The notes beneath the pieces are model-generated. The model ran no database searches. It was not told the DNA's origin and was given only the letters and a program-made list of their open reading frames with translations. Shown piece after piece: positions 37,090 through 48,295 of a stretch of 64,000 bases of DNA. This DNA is from Mantis religiosa (taxonomy: Eukaryota; Arthropoda; Insecta; Mantodea; Mantidae): positions 77,793,055 through 77,857,054 of the forward strand of contig CM060952.1 of the NCBI GenBank assembly GCA_030765055.1. The letters run 5' to 3'. Position numbers and translations under genes: made by a program. Numbering within the stretch: position 1 is the stretch's first letter; every line of letters starts with the position of its first letter.

Positions 37090-37157
37090 TCTTCGAAATA
37101 TATGGAAACTCATTGTTGAATTAATTAAATAAGACTATCTTCCATATATTTCGAAGA
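37090..37157. repeat. perfect 18-bp inverted repeat with 32-base loop
   Basis: TCTTCGAAATATATGGAA at 37090-37107 is exactly mirrored by TTCCATATATTTCGAAGA at 37140-37157. The right arm merges into the purine-rich GAAGAGAGG that precedes the probable 3' LTR. Confidence 0.9.
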
Positions 37158-37161
37158 GAGG

Positions 37162-37330
37162 CATGTGTAAAATTAGTAAAATAATTATTATTTAAATGTT
37201 AAAACTGCGCTAAGCAAAGTTTATTTAAAAAGAATAACGATGTATGCAGAAAAGTTGAAAGATTGTCGTTATGCTGTTGCCATAAAGTTGTCGTTATGGC
37301 AACGGCAGGACTATAAAAGCTGAGGCACTT
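37162..37330 (+). repeat. probable 3' LTR, truncated on the right
   Basis: After the purine-rich GAAGAGAGGCA the sequence TGTGTAAAATTAG begins, consistent with an LTR start. A TATAAAAG box at about 37313 could be its promoter, but it lies where LINE coding homology begins, so the right boundary is uncertain. There is no second copy in the window to confirm the LTR. Confidence 0.45.
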
Positions 37331-39215
37331 GAGTATGCTCGACGGCTAAATGCTTCACCACCACCACAGCAACCGTACACCACCTCATTGGATGTAGATG
37401 CACTGGTACATATCATCACTTCCCGGTTGTCAGAAACTATTATAAAATCGTCTCCAAAACCCAAACTTATCAGGATCAACAATGACCCCTTTCCTCAAGC
37501 CCTTCGTGCCATTATACAGCAGAAGAACAGGACCAGAAGGCGTTATCTGTTTACACGTAGCACAGCAGATAATCAGGTATTTCGTCGGTTACAAGAACTG
37601 ATAAAAATAGAACTTAAGGACTACCGCAACGACTGCTGGAATAAAAAAATAAATTCTTTAAAAATAGAAGACAATTCTCGTTGGAAAATGTCCAAAGCAT
37701 TGCTCCGCCTTCCTCGTAAAGATCCGCCTTTAAAATACGGCCAGGTCATCGCTCAGTCAGCCAAGAAAAAGGCAGAATTACATGTCACTTATCTTGAGTC
37801 GACATTTGTACCTGCTTATTCTCCTGATGCAGACAACATCCACGCTGTTACTGAAGAGGTCAACACCTATCTAAATCGACCGACAGATGAGGTACCACCA
37901 CCTCCCATCACCCCATCGGAAGTTCAAGGCCTTCTCTGCAATCTCCGAACTTACAAATCTCCCGGGTTTGATAATAATGCCAATGCAGCACTCAGGGCCC
38001 TTACAACCCCTTGGATGAAAACTCTTGCCTTACTGTTTAATGCAATACTTCAACTTCGCTACTTCCCAGCGAATGGAAGCATGCCAAAATCACCACTATC
38101 TGCAAACCCGCGAAGGAAGGCACCTCTCCTGCACACTACCGTCCCATCAGTATGCTTTCTCATATAAGCAAACTGATGGAAAAGCTCATCTTAAGTGGGC
38201 TTCGGAAAACCATGGATCGTCATAATATCCTTAGAGAGGAGCAATTTGGCTTCAGATCTCAACACTCCACCCAGCATCAGCTACTTCAACATTAAGCAGT
38301 ATGTTGCTGCTCTATTATTGGACATCGCCAAAGCCTTTGACAGTGTCTGGCATGAAGGTTTACTTTCCCGCCTCATCCACTACAACATTCCTTCATACTT
38401 TATCCATCTTATACACTCCTATTTCTCAACAGATCCTTCTCTGTCTCCCATGATGGCATATTATCCTCACCTCGTCCTATTAGAGCTGGTGTTCCTCAAG
38501 GTAGTGTCCTGGGACCCACTCTCTTCTTTCTCTAATCAACACCCTACCTTCTTTGCTCCGCTGCTCACTATACCTTTTTTCAGACGATACAGCTGTAACC
38601 TCCATATCAACTAAACATTATATGGCTGCACGTAGAATCCAACAATACGCCGACCTCCTCACAACCTGGTTCAAACGATGGCGCTTGAGCATCCACCCCC
38701 AGAAGAGCCAAGCCATCACTTTTTCCAGAAGGCAGCTAGAGGACCTACCACCTGTTCGCCTAGCCGGAGAGGAAGTACATTGGCAATCATATGTACGATA
38801 TCTAGGAGTTTTGCTTGATGTAAAATTGACGTGGAAGGACCACATAACCTACACAGCCAACAAGGTCAGCAAACGTATGGGTATGTTATACCCATTGTAC
38901 AATCGACGCTCAGTGATGTCCATATCCAATAAATTGCTCCTCTATAAACAAGTGCTCCAACCAGCCATCACTTATGCCTGTGCCATTTGGCACCTACATC
39001 GCCATGAAGTCCTACAATCTCGATTCATCGTATTGCCACGGATTCCCCAGGGTACATCCCTAACCTTGTTATCCGTCGTGACCTACACATTGCCACCCTA
39101 ACAGACTACATCCACACCCTCTCACTCCCATTCTATCAAAACCTCTCCCATAACTTCACCTCCCTTATAGGCGGTCTAGGTGAGTACGACATCGCCACAT
39201 ATATGTATATATAAA
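37325..39215 (+). pseudogene. jockey-like LINE remnant, reverse transcriptase
   Basis: Non-LTR reverse transcriptase of jockey type, 5'-truncated. Homology starts at about 37325 (ALEYARRLNASPPP), upstream of any usable start. The first frame (to 38167) carries the pre-RT linker and KSPGFDNNANAALR, the conserved KSPGxDxI region. The second (38195-38614) has LLLDIAKAFDSVWHEG, palm motif A with its catalytic Asp. The third (38553-39101) has YLFSDDTAVTS, motif C with both catalytic Asp, then VRYLGVLLDVKLTWKDHI. The C-terminus continues in a fourth frame to about 39210 (NLVIRRDLHIATLTDYIHTL). The domain order is complete, but at least three frameshifts kill it. The endonuclease half is missing. 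Confidence 0.92.
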
Positions 39216-39402
39216 CACCAAAACAAACCTCTACCGTCATTTGCCCTAACTTATAAAATATTCTACTGCCAGTAGAGGGCTCAGCGCTGATCCGGCTAGG
39301 GACTGAAAGTTTGGCTTCTGGACTTTCAAGTATCCAATCGCAGGTGCCATTTTGCTCTTCTGCAAATGGACATGATAGTGTGAAGATGTGATTTGCGTGT
39401 GA
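39216..39402. other. spacer between the two LINE 3' ends
   Basis: 187 bases between converging LINE tails. It holds no recognised feature; it may be the pre-insertion DNA plus the 3' UTR of the left LINE. Confidence 0.4.
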
Positions 39403-39792
39403 GATTAGATTAGATTGATTTGCGTTCAGTAGGTTCACTTGTAGCCAGAAAAGGCTGTGAACATTGAACATGTCTAGAGGTATAAAATTTAATAGCATAT
39501 ATATGTACAAAAGTTAACATAAGACACATATTATAGTACACAGGCAATATGAACAACAATATGGAAAACAAAGCAGGTATAATTATATATGATACAAAAT
39601 GAAACACTTTTTAAACCAGCTTTCACTTGGCTTATGCCAGTACGTCTCAACCTTTTTGCAATGGATACCATTCTTGTTATTTATTAAATACATATAGATT
39701 AAAAATAAACTTTCAGCTTGCATCAAATATTTATAAGTAATGATTTGTCATTGGAATAGTTTAATACTACTTATAGAGTTACAGAAGCATTA

Positions 39793-41309
39793 TCAGGATA
39801 ATTTGTCATTCAGATAATCTTGTACAGAATAAAAAGATTTTGAGCAAAGGTACTCTCTAACAGCTTTTTTAAAAGCACCGAAATTATCAACTTTTTCTTT
39901 AAGAACAGTAGGAAGTGCGCCAAATATTTTGATAGTTCCATAATACACACCTTTTTGAAAGCAAGAAAGTTTAGCACTGGGATAATGGATATTATACTTT
40001 TGTCTAGTGTTTATTTTGTGAATTACATTATTTGTTGCAAATAAGGTGCGATTGCATACCAAGAATTTTAGGATCGAGAATATATACATGCAAGGAAACG
40101 TTAATATCTCCAATCTTGTAAAACGATCTTTACAGGAGCATCTGGTGTGGGTGTTAGTAATGATTCTTATAACCCTCTTTTGCATAAGAAATATTTTTTT
40201 ACTTTCTACTGAGTTGCCCCAAAATAATATTCCATATTCCATAATAGAGTAAAAGAATGCATAATATACTAATTTATGTGTGTCAATAGAACTCACATTA
40301 ACCAGCTCTCGGATAGCATAACAGGCAGAGCTAAGTTTAGGTAAGATATACTTTATGTGATCTTTCCAATCTAAACATCTGTCCACTTGAAGGCCCAGAA
40401 ATTTTATGCTGTCAATTTCTTCTAATAACATATCATTAATCCCGATTTCTATTTCAGTATGTGATGTACGACAGGTTATAAATTTGACCAATTTTGTTTT
40501 GTCTAGATTCACAGATAATTTGTTTGCTTTAAACCAGAATGACATACAGTTCAAAACATAATTCTTTTTAATTATACACTCGTTTAAATTTGTACTGGTC
40601 ACCAGGACACTAGTGTGATCAGCAAAAAGAACTGTACTTGCAATGTCCTTTATATAAAGTGAGAGGTCATTTATATAGATAAGAAATAATAAAGGCCCTA
40701 ACACGGAACCTTGGGGTACTCCATGACTTACTATTTTCCTGTTTGAAGTTTGTTATTCATAACCAAAGCACTGACAGCTACTTCAACACTCTGTTTTCTT
40801 TCATTTAGATATGATACAAACCATCTTAAATGTTCATTTTTTAGCCCATAGAATTCCAGTTTTGCTATAAGAATGTCATGATTAACACAATCAAAAGCCT
40901 TTGCTAGATCACAAAAAATTCCACCTACATGTCTTTTATCATTTAAGGCAGTCAACACTTCATGTGTAAGCTTGTAAGTTGCATTATTAGTCGATATTCC
41001 CTTTCTGAATCCAAACTGATCACTGACAAGTATGTTGTTACATTCAAGGTGTTTATACAGTCTAGTGAACATTACTTTTTCAAGAACTTTTGAAAATATT
41101 GGCAAGAGAGATATTGGTCTATAATTTGAAACATTATTGCGTTCGCCTTTTTTGAAAAGAGGTTTAACAACTGAGTATTTCATTCTGTCAGGGAAAATAC
41201 CTATCTTTAGAGACTCATTACATAAATAACTAAGGGGAATGCTAATTTGTGAGGAGCAAGATTTTAGGATTTTTGTAGTTATTTCATCATAACCGGAAGA
41301 ATTCTTCAT
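39793..41309 (-). pseudogene. LINE reverse transcriptase with mutated active site
   Basis: Copies LINE RNA at the nicked target. The frame 41309-40731 shows SGYDEITTKILKSC, NYRPISLLPIFSKVLEK, SDQFGFRKGIST and GGIFCDLAKAFDCVNHDIL (motif A, catalytic Asp present). A one-base loss near 40731 shifts the frame. The downstream frame (40704-39793) then begins in GSVLGPLLFLIYINDL (motif B) and continues to motif C. Motif C reads LFADHTSV where the family has FADD, so the second catalytic Asp is replaced by His (codon CAC). The thumb region follows (VNLDKTKLVKF, IKFLGLQVDRCLDWKDHI) and the C-terminus ends at a stop at 39793. Both lesions make it inactive. Confidence 0.92.
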
Positions 41310-41469
41310 TTTTAAAGAGTCAATCGTATTTCGGAAGGTGTAGTTAAACTGATTTTAAATGTAGGTACAGAGTTTGTGAAACTTGATCTTAGAAATTCTA
41401 GTGCTGCATCTTTACTTCCATAATTAATATTTAATTTTTTGTTACATCCAAAAAGAATTTGTTAAACAA

Positions 41470-41694
41470 TTATGCAACTACAAGAGGTTTGGCAATTTCA
41501 TGATTGTCAACATTGAGTGTTATTGGGCAATTTTCTGATGAGTGTTTACGTGTCACATTTTTTATTATATTCCAAGTGGTTTTTATTTTATTGTCTGAGT
41601 TTTGAATTAGTTTATTACAATGCAATACTTTAGCTGCTATTATTACCTTCTTTAGAAGTTTACAATATTTTTTGTAGTCGTTTTTTAAATACAA
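41470..41694 (-). pseudogene. LINE endonuclease-RT linker remnant
   Basis: The frame YKKYCKLLKKVIIAAKVLHC, then NKIKTTWNIIKNVTRKHSSE, is typical of the region before the reverse-transcriptase domain (the TWxxIxxxT motif). Stops and frame changes separate it from both neighbours. Confidence 0.7.
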
Positions 41695-42009
41695 ATTGTT
41701 ACTGATTCTAACTTGCTGATATAGTTCTCTTTTGTGCCTGCATGAGGTTTTAATTCCTAAAGTGAGCCAGGAATTGTCTTTTTTAAAGTTAAATGTTTTT
41801 TATACTTGGATGGGAAGCAAAATTCAAACTGAGTTTTAAAGCATTGAAGAAAGCTGTTATATTTGTTGTTGTTTCCGTTAATATCATAAGTTTGTTTCCA
41901 AGATTCAAGTTTAAGGTTCTTACTAAATTCATTCAGAGTATTTTCGTTTATTTCCCTATATTTAATATATGTGTATTTAGGTTTGAGTTTTAAATTTAGC
42001 TTATCAATC

Positions 42010-42692
42010 CTTAGAATTTGTGCATCATGATCTGACAGTCAGAGATAGTCATGATTTGATGAGACAGAGGGAAATTTAGTTATATCTGAATTTACAAATA
42101 TGTTGTCAATAGCCGTGGATGAATAATTTTGGATTCTTGTTGCAAAATTAACTGTATGTGTCAAGTGGTATGTGGTAAATAAAGAGCTAAGCTGTTCCCT
42201 TTGAAGACTTGATTTCAGATAATCTACATTTATGTCACCACAAATGATTATTTCTCTTTTTGTTTTAAATAGAAAGTTCAGAGCATATTCTAATTGATTT
42301 TTAAAAATTTGAAAATTTCCTAAGGGAGATCGATAAATGGCTACTATGACTAAGTTCAAATTACTTCCAATTAACTGAACTGCACAGAGTTCGAGGTCTT
42401 TTTCATAGCAAAATCTGGATAAATCTAAAGCTTTAAAGATCAGATCATTTCTAACATATATACAAACTCCACCTTTATGTAATTTTTTTCTACTATATTC
42501 TGCTCCTAAAGAGTACCCTTGCAATGAAATTGGCTTAATGTGTATGCATTTCTGCAGAGTTTGTGCTTGCATTGGAACGTGGAAGGTTGCAAAGGAGTGC
42601 GTATGATAGTATACTATCAACGTATATAAAACATTGAAAAGTATAACTAATAGTTGGAAGAGTTTCCTTTTAATTAAAATACAAACTTTCAT
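42010..42692 (-). pseudogene. LINE apurinic-like endonuclease remnant
   Basis: This domain nicks the target DNA. Visible motifs: KGGVCIYVRNDL, ELCAVQLIGSNLNLVIVAIY followed by RSP, EIIICGDINVDYL (the GDxN catalytic region), and STAIDNIFVNSD. At the end, VSSNHDYL is followed by a TGA stop and then LSDHDAQI, the conserved catalytic SDHxxQ motif, at about 42015-42045. The stop inside this final block is a point lesion. The first catalytic Asn/Glu motifs of the N-terminal part are not identified, so the domain is probably truncated at its start. Confidence 0.85.
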
Positions 42693-42819
42693 AAAAGAAA
42701 GGAGGAACTACCATTTTATTATCACTTCCCATCTGAGACCGTCCCTGAAAATAAGAGCTTATGCGAATACCAGAGCAGCCGTGGAACTACTAGAATCCAA
42801 CAACTGGATTTTCAACGAG

Positions 42820-43001
<182 letters not shown>

Positions 43002-43437
43002 TTTCCTCCACAACTCACTTTCAGCGACACCAAGTCGCTACACATGGACCTTTTTAGGATTCAGAGTATCTCTAAACGTATGTACATATATCTGCAATGA
43101 TATCGGGCAATCGCATTTTTTCACAACCTTCTCTTAAGTGCTATGTACATGGAACAGAAAGTAAATAAGAGACAGATATTTGTGGCTGTAAGGTTGACAT
43201 GGACGTAGGATAAATAAGAAAATACGATTGTTGATTTATCTTGTATAGACCCGGATACTATATTTGTCGTAAAAAGGTTCCTTTGAAATCGTAGCTTCAA
43301 TGAAGGGAACGAAAAAGGCAAACTGCAAAGTGCAGGACGAGGAAAACAGCAAGTTCAGAATGGGAATAAAAATAGCTTAGCTCTCTTTTATAGAAACTCC
43401 AGCAACTACTTTAAAGAGAAGGATATTGAAGAAATCT
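43002..43437. other. gene-free stretch
   Basis: I see no gene or recognised repeat. Confidence 0.4.
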
Positions 43438-43597
43438 TTTATATTTACGTCCTCCAAAGTTAGGTCATATCGGCCGATGAGTGAGTTGATGTTCACATGA
43501 GCTCAGGTTCCATAGAGCTTAGAGTTACAAGACATTCGTCTTTGAGAATAAGGGAAACCCCGAAAGTAACCCTGTCACCCTGACCAAGATCCGAATG
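43438..43597 (-). mobile_element. SINE-B copy, head missing
   Basis: Contains TTACGTCCTCCAAAGTTAGG, CCATAGAGCTTAGAGTTACA and AGGGAAACCCCG in SINE-B order. It breaks off at the box-B region (CCTGACCAAGATCCGAA), so the tRNA-like head is lost. Confidence 0.82.
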
Positions 43598-44329
43598 ATT
43601 TGTATAATTGACGAACTCGAAGAGCTTGACAAAAACTTTATATCTCATTAGAACAACAGTGTACCTGAAATAAGCATCAGCTGTATCGGAGTCGAACTAG
43701 GGACTTTAAATTTACTCCAGTTGAAGTGAGGTTGTGATACAGAAATGCCGGTTGCCATGGAGACCTTTATGTTATCCCTGGGGGGTAGAAGCCGAAGGGC
43801 GATTAAATGAGATCAACTGAAGCGAACGGGGATGTTTTTATGTCGCAGAGGATTTAATATATATAAAAATAGGTTTTTAGAATTTCAAATTGTGTTTCGG
43901 AAAATTAATATCGTTTATAATGCCTTGTGGGCGTAGAAGAGGGTTATAGGATGATGGAAAAGAGATGTAACTTTTATTGCCAACCGCGTTCTCGACAACA
44001 GTTCACCAATTTATATAAAATTTGAATTTTTTATTTTTATTAAATTACCTGAAGCTTATTTTTGTTTAGAAATGATTTCAAATAGCAAAGTACACTCTCA
44101 TTACATCATTAAAACCTAAATTAGAGAAAACATATGTGATGTATTACCTTAACATTATCTTTGTATACTTATTCTTAAAGAAAGTAATCTGACAAACGTT
44201 TATTCTTGTATTTGCTTCCTTTAAATCGAAAAACCGGTTATGGATATTGTTTTACTACCTACACATTTCCCTTTAGATATAATGGCAATAGGAAAATATA
44301 GTAGGCTCAAATTATAATAAAAATTTCAA
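43598..44329. other. gene-free stretch
   Basis: No supported gene. An isolated box-B-like motif (GGAGTCGAACTAGGGAC, 43689) has no surrounding SINE structure that I can define. Confidence 0.4.
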
Positions 44330-44680
44330 GAGTTAATCGCTATGTTATGTCTTTGACATTCCGTTTTCTTTACGTACCCAAGAGGCAAACTTTATTAAAG
44401 GTTTAACATTTGACAAAAATACTTGTATAAGTATTGGAAAATTTAAACAACTAAAACAGAATATCTTAAAAATAATTAGCTCCACAAAATAAAGGAAACA
44501 AATAGACATTTTAATTTAAGTGTGTGCTTAAACGTGATTTAGTTTTCCTAAGATAAAGGTTTGTTCATCTGTTACACTTTAGCCGTTATGAACAGTCATC
44601 CACAGGATTAATGGGATTTCTGGTGCCATTCTCAAAAAATTCAAATTCAAAGTTTCATGGAAAGAGTAGTCTAGGGATTT
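44330..44680 (-). repeat. DR1 dispersed repeat copy, minus strand
   Basis: GTCTTTGACATTCCGTTTTC (module 7 reversed, 44350), ACTTGTATAAGTATTGGAAA (module 6 reversed), and ATGAACAGTCATCCACAGGA (module 2 reversed, 44588). Confidence 0.72.
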
Positions 44681-45399
44681 TCTTGAAAATCGTCATGCCG
44701 CATCCTTGGACGTTAGAAAATTTAAATATGTATTTGATCGACTTGTTTTTTAGTTATCCTGTTCATATACGCGGCCTCTTTTTCTAAAAATGAGTCTGTG
44801 ATCGTTGAGTAGAATGCAATACATGGTCAACTTCTCAGAAGAAATATTCCGGGATTATTAAGAATGAGATGACGTAATCGTTACCAAATATTTGATAAAC
44901 AATGTCGCACGATTCCAAGACTTTCAAGGATACAATGGAATGACTCCGAGGTTGACAGTTCCTTTATATAATTGTTATGTGTCCTTTCTGTTTTTGACAG
45001 CTGAAAATCTTTTGGGTCTGACACAAAGCACTAACTATCCTTTGTTTCATATTCTGCAAGTTACAATCCAGACTTAACTTCAGACGTCGAAAATTCAGTG
45101 GAAATATACTTTCTCCAACATACCAAAAGAAGCCTTTTTATAAAATGTGTGTCTGAACAACATAATCCAAATGAGGAAAGTTATCTACATATCGAAATCC
45201 GCATTTAAGTTTTCCAATGTCCAAGTATGTGACACAAACATTTTTACCACCTCGAACTGCCCTCAATACAGAACATTTTTCGAAAAGCTGTGCCTCTTAA
45301 AAATAACTGAAGCAATTTTTATTATAATAACTCATGATTAAGATATGTTTTGGACAAATGAACTCTATATATAATTGTCTAAGAATGGCCTCTTTAATC
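44681..45399. other. gene-free stretch
   Basis: I see no gene, tandem repeat or recognised transposon. Confidence 0.4.
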
Positions 45400-45570
45400 T
45401 GGATACATTTTGTATATGTGGCATACAGTAACAGATAGACAACAATGTATTACATAATATTTCTAAATCTCTTTAAAACACACAATTGATGTTAATTTAC
45501 TTTTATAAAGTTAACCATTTCCGAGATGCTCCTTGTTACTTGTTTGAGTGTTCAAACACCTACTTTTAAC
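45400..45570 (+). repeat. DR1 dispersed repeat, partial copy
   Basis: AGTAACAGATAGACAACAAT (module 3), TTAAAACACACAATTGATGT (module 4), then AACCATTTCCGAGATGCTCC followed by TTGTTACTTGTTTGA (module 5). It ends abruptly at the hairpin. Confidence 0.75.
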
Positions 45571-45572
45571 AA

Positions 45573-45633
45573 ATTCCGGGCAATCTTCGGAAAGTAGAGA
45601 AACTAACCTCTACTTTCGGAGATTGCCCGGAAT
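45573..45633. repeat. hairpin: 26/27-bp inverted repeat, 8-base loop
   Basis: The left arm ATTCCGGGCAATCTTCGGAA continues to GTAGAG (45573-45599). The right arm starts CTCTACTTTCGG and ends GATTGCCCGGAAT (45608-45633). The arms match except for one extra base and one substitution. Confidence 0.9.
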
Positions 45634-45900
45634 GCGCCCGGATTTAATCCCAACCCTGGATTGATGATTTTAAGTCCCGGGTATAGGACCGGTGACTACT
45701 CAGCATCGTGAGGAAATTGAGGAGCTACGCTAGGTAACGAACCCTGGTCTAGAAAGCCACTTACAGGCTGGAAGTGCTGAGATGCTGACCACAGTTCCTC
45801 CGCCTATCGGTTGGATGATGCCTATGTGGGCGTGAGACCGGCAGTGGGTTGGTAGGCTGATTGGGCTGTTACGCCATGCGCTACGTTACTTTCAGAGGAT
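45634..45900 (+). mobile_element. degenerate tRNA-SINE-like element (SINE-D)
   Basis: GC-richer than its flanks, with a box-B-like GGATTTAATCCCAACCC, then AACCCTGGTCTAGAAAGCCA and GCTGACCACAG. I associate these with insect tRNA-derived SINE bodies from memory. It starts at the right arm of the hairpin. No duplication found. Confidence 0.45.
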
Positions 45901-46235
45901 CCGTGAAGATACCAAGCGCATTTCTAAGCGAAATGTCAATGTCTTCTAGACTACGGAAATAAAACTGCATTTGTTTAATTTGTAAGTATATTTGCTAAAG
46001 GAGGGATAGAGAAAGTTATATGAGTTTGGCCTACCAGCGTTTTAATACACTGTCATTACAATTTATTTATATTATATTTAATAAGTAGCTCATTTACTGC
46101 ATCTTACTAATAAAATACGATCATTTTCAGAGTGCCCTTAAAAATACTTTTATGAAGGCCTCTTGAACACAAAGGTGTTTTAGGGAAAAGAACCCAGACG
46201 TTTATATATAAAGCTGATGTATTGCACTTAAATTA

Positions 46236-46620
46236 CTTTCTCAACTTTCTCTTGTACCAAACATTACCATTTTAATCTCGTAGTCAGAATGTGCGTATGA
46301 GAATATAAGACTTTAAGCCATAGTCCGGTCGCACGTCATGTCTTTGAAATGTCATTATCTGTACATGAGCAAGAGGTAAAATGTGAATAAAGCCTACCCA
46401 CTTGAGAAAATAATAAGTATGGAAAAAGTCAGACAAATAACAAGGAATGTCTCAGAAATGGTAAACTTCACGACAAATGTATTTAACAAAATTATATATT
46501 CTACGTTTATATGCAGTACGATTTTGTTTATATTTTATGTTTTATCAGTTATACAAAAGTCATCTGGAATGAAGAGGACGTTCCTAGAAAAATTGAAGAT
46601 CGTAATTTCATTTTTATTAT
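46236..46620 (-). repeat. DR1 dispersed repeat copy, minus strand
   Basis: ACTTTCTCTTGTACCA (module 9 reversed), GTCTTTGAAATGTCATTATC with TGTACATG (module 7 reversed), and TACAAAAGTCATCTGGAATG with AAGAGGACGTTCC (module 2 reversed, 46553). Confidence 0.72.
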
Positions 46621-46694
46621 AGCATCTTCAACATATGGTATTTTAATTAATATGCAATAATATGCCATGATGGCGTCAGGTAGGAGATTTTCTT

Positions 46695-47504
<810 letters not shown>

Positions 47505-48170
47505 AATAGATATTGTGGCATTAGCGAACACGAAGCTGTTTTAGAGGGGGAGAGTGAAGTTGGAGAACTTAGCCAACATCGCGAAGAAGCAGGACTATGA
47601 GAATCTGCTCGCCTTGTGTTTATTGGCTGGCGGGATGAGAATGCCACACCTTCAAGGGCTATCGATAGCTGACATCACGAAAAGGTCAAGAGGTTGGAGC
47701 AGAACTATGATACTACTACGCAAAATACCTTTTGAGATTGTAGTTTGACAGGTTTCCAATTCTGGAACGATTGACCCCGCCCGGCAGGATTACATAAAAG
47801 CCGATCCAAGGCCTGGAGTCAATCAGTGAGTAGTGAGCAAGTAGTACAAGAGAAGTAACGAGAGCAGCGTGGGCTTAGAGTTAGTGCGGTACCATGGGGA
47901 AGAAGTAGACAGGCCGTGGGAAGCAGTTCACTGGTCAGTAAGTGCACCTCCTGGTGAGGGATCGCCGAGCTGTAGAAACAGTGAATATCGGAGTTGAGTT
48001 GTGTAGCTCCGCGTTCGAGGTGGACCAAATAGGTCATGAGCACAAACGGTACATGCTACAGAGATTTAAAGGAATATTCCAGATACGTAACAAGTACACT
48101 AGCTTGAGGCGAATTTGTAGGCTTTGTAACAATACTTTCTTTAGTAGTGTCACTATCAATTGCCAGGATC
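47505..48170 (+). mobile_element. LTR-like repeat, copy 2
   Basis: Plus-strand counterpart of 30056-30760: GGCATTAGCGAACACGAAGC and TGTTTT, then the purine tract AGAGGGGGAGAG. TGAAGTTGGAGAACTTAGCC follows (probable LTR start near 47554), then CACCTTCAAGGGCTATCGAT, CCCGGCAGGATTACATAAAA, GTGAGGGATCGCCGAGCTGT and CATGCTACAGAGATTTAAAG. No coding interior precedes it. It is diverged from copy 1 by many substitutions and indels. Confidence 0.6.
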
Positions 48171-48194
48171 ATACCAGTGCTGCCAGTGTGCTGC

Positions 48195-48295
48195 AATTTC
48201 GCCCCGAAGTAAGTTGCTTTACATGCCAGTAGGAGCTTTGGTTTCAAAGCCATCAATCTACTCGAGTTCGAACTCACTACCTTGGGATCGCTGTT
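48195..48295 (-). mobile_element. tRNA-SINE-like fragment
   Basis: Plus strand shows TTGCTTTACATGCCAGTAGG and CTCGAGTTCGAACTCACTAC followed by CTTGGGATCG, with a reverse-complement box B. It resembles the family of the fragment at 12660. Strongly truncated. Confidence 0.4.

Larger units (their letters stand above)
33650..37330 (+). mobile_element. second Ty3/Gypsy-like element, 5'-truncated and internally deleted
   Basis: Plus-strand order: coiled-coil and gag-like frames, protease, the N-terminal part of reverse transcriptase, the integrase tail, a hairpin, a purine-rich tract, and a probable 3' LTR start near 37162. No 5' LTR is visible; the DR1 copy at 33080-33590 directly precedes gag. 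The middle of pol, from reverse-transcriptase palm to integrase core, is gone. Its AT-rich coding sequence differs sharply from the GC-rich element at 5671-8239, so these are separate families. A SINE-B fragment is inserted before the protease. Confidence 0.8.
39403..42700 (-). mobile_element. X-element/jockey-like LINE, minus strand
   Basis: Minus-strand order: apurinic-type endonuclease (42692-42010), linker (41694-41470), reverse transcriptase (41309-39793), then a 3' UTR of about 390 bases ending in a short AATCT-type tandem tail (plus-strand AGATTAGATTAGATTGATT at 39402-39420). Domain coverage is nearly complete. The N-terminal part of the endonuclease seems truncated near 42700, and no ORF1 is seen. 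No clear target duplication was found. Confidence 0.88.

Noticed and set aside
37305..37330. TATAAAAG as a host gene promoter
   Set aside because: It lies at the junction of a truncated LTR and a LINE; no host gene follows.
47942..48232. 96-codon plus-strand frame
   Set aside because: It lies inside the second LTR-like repeat copy and is not preserved in the first copy.
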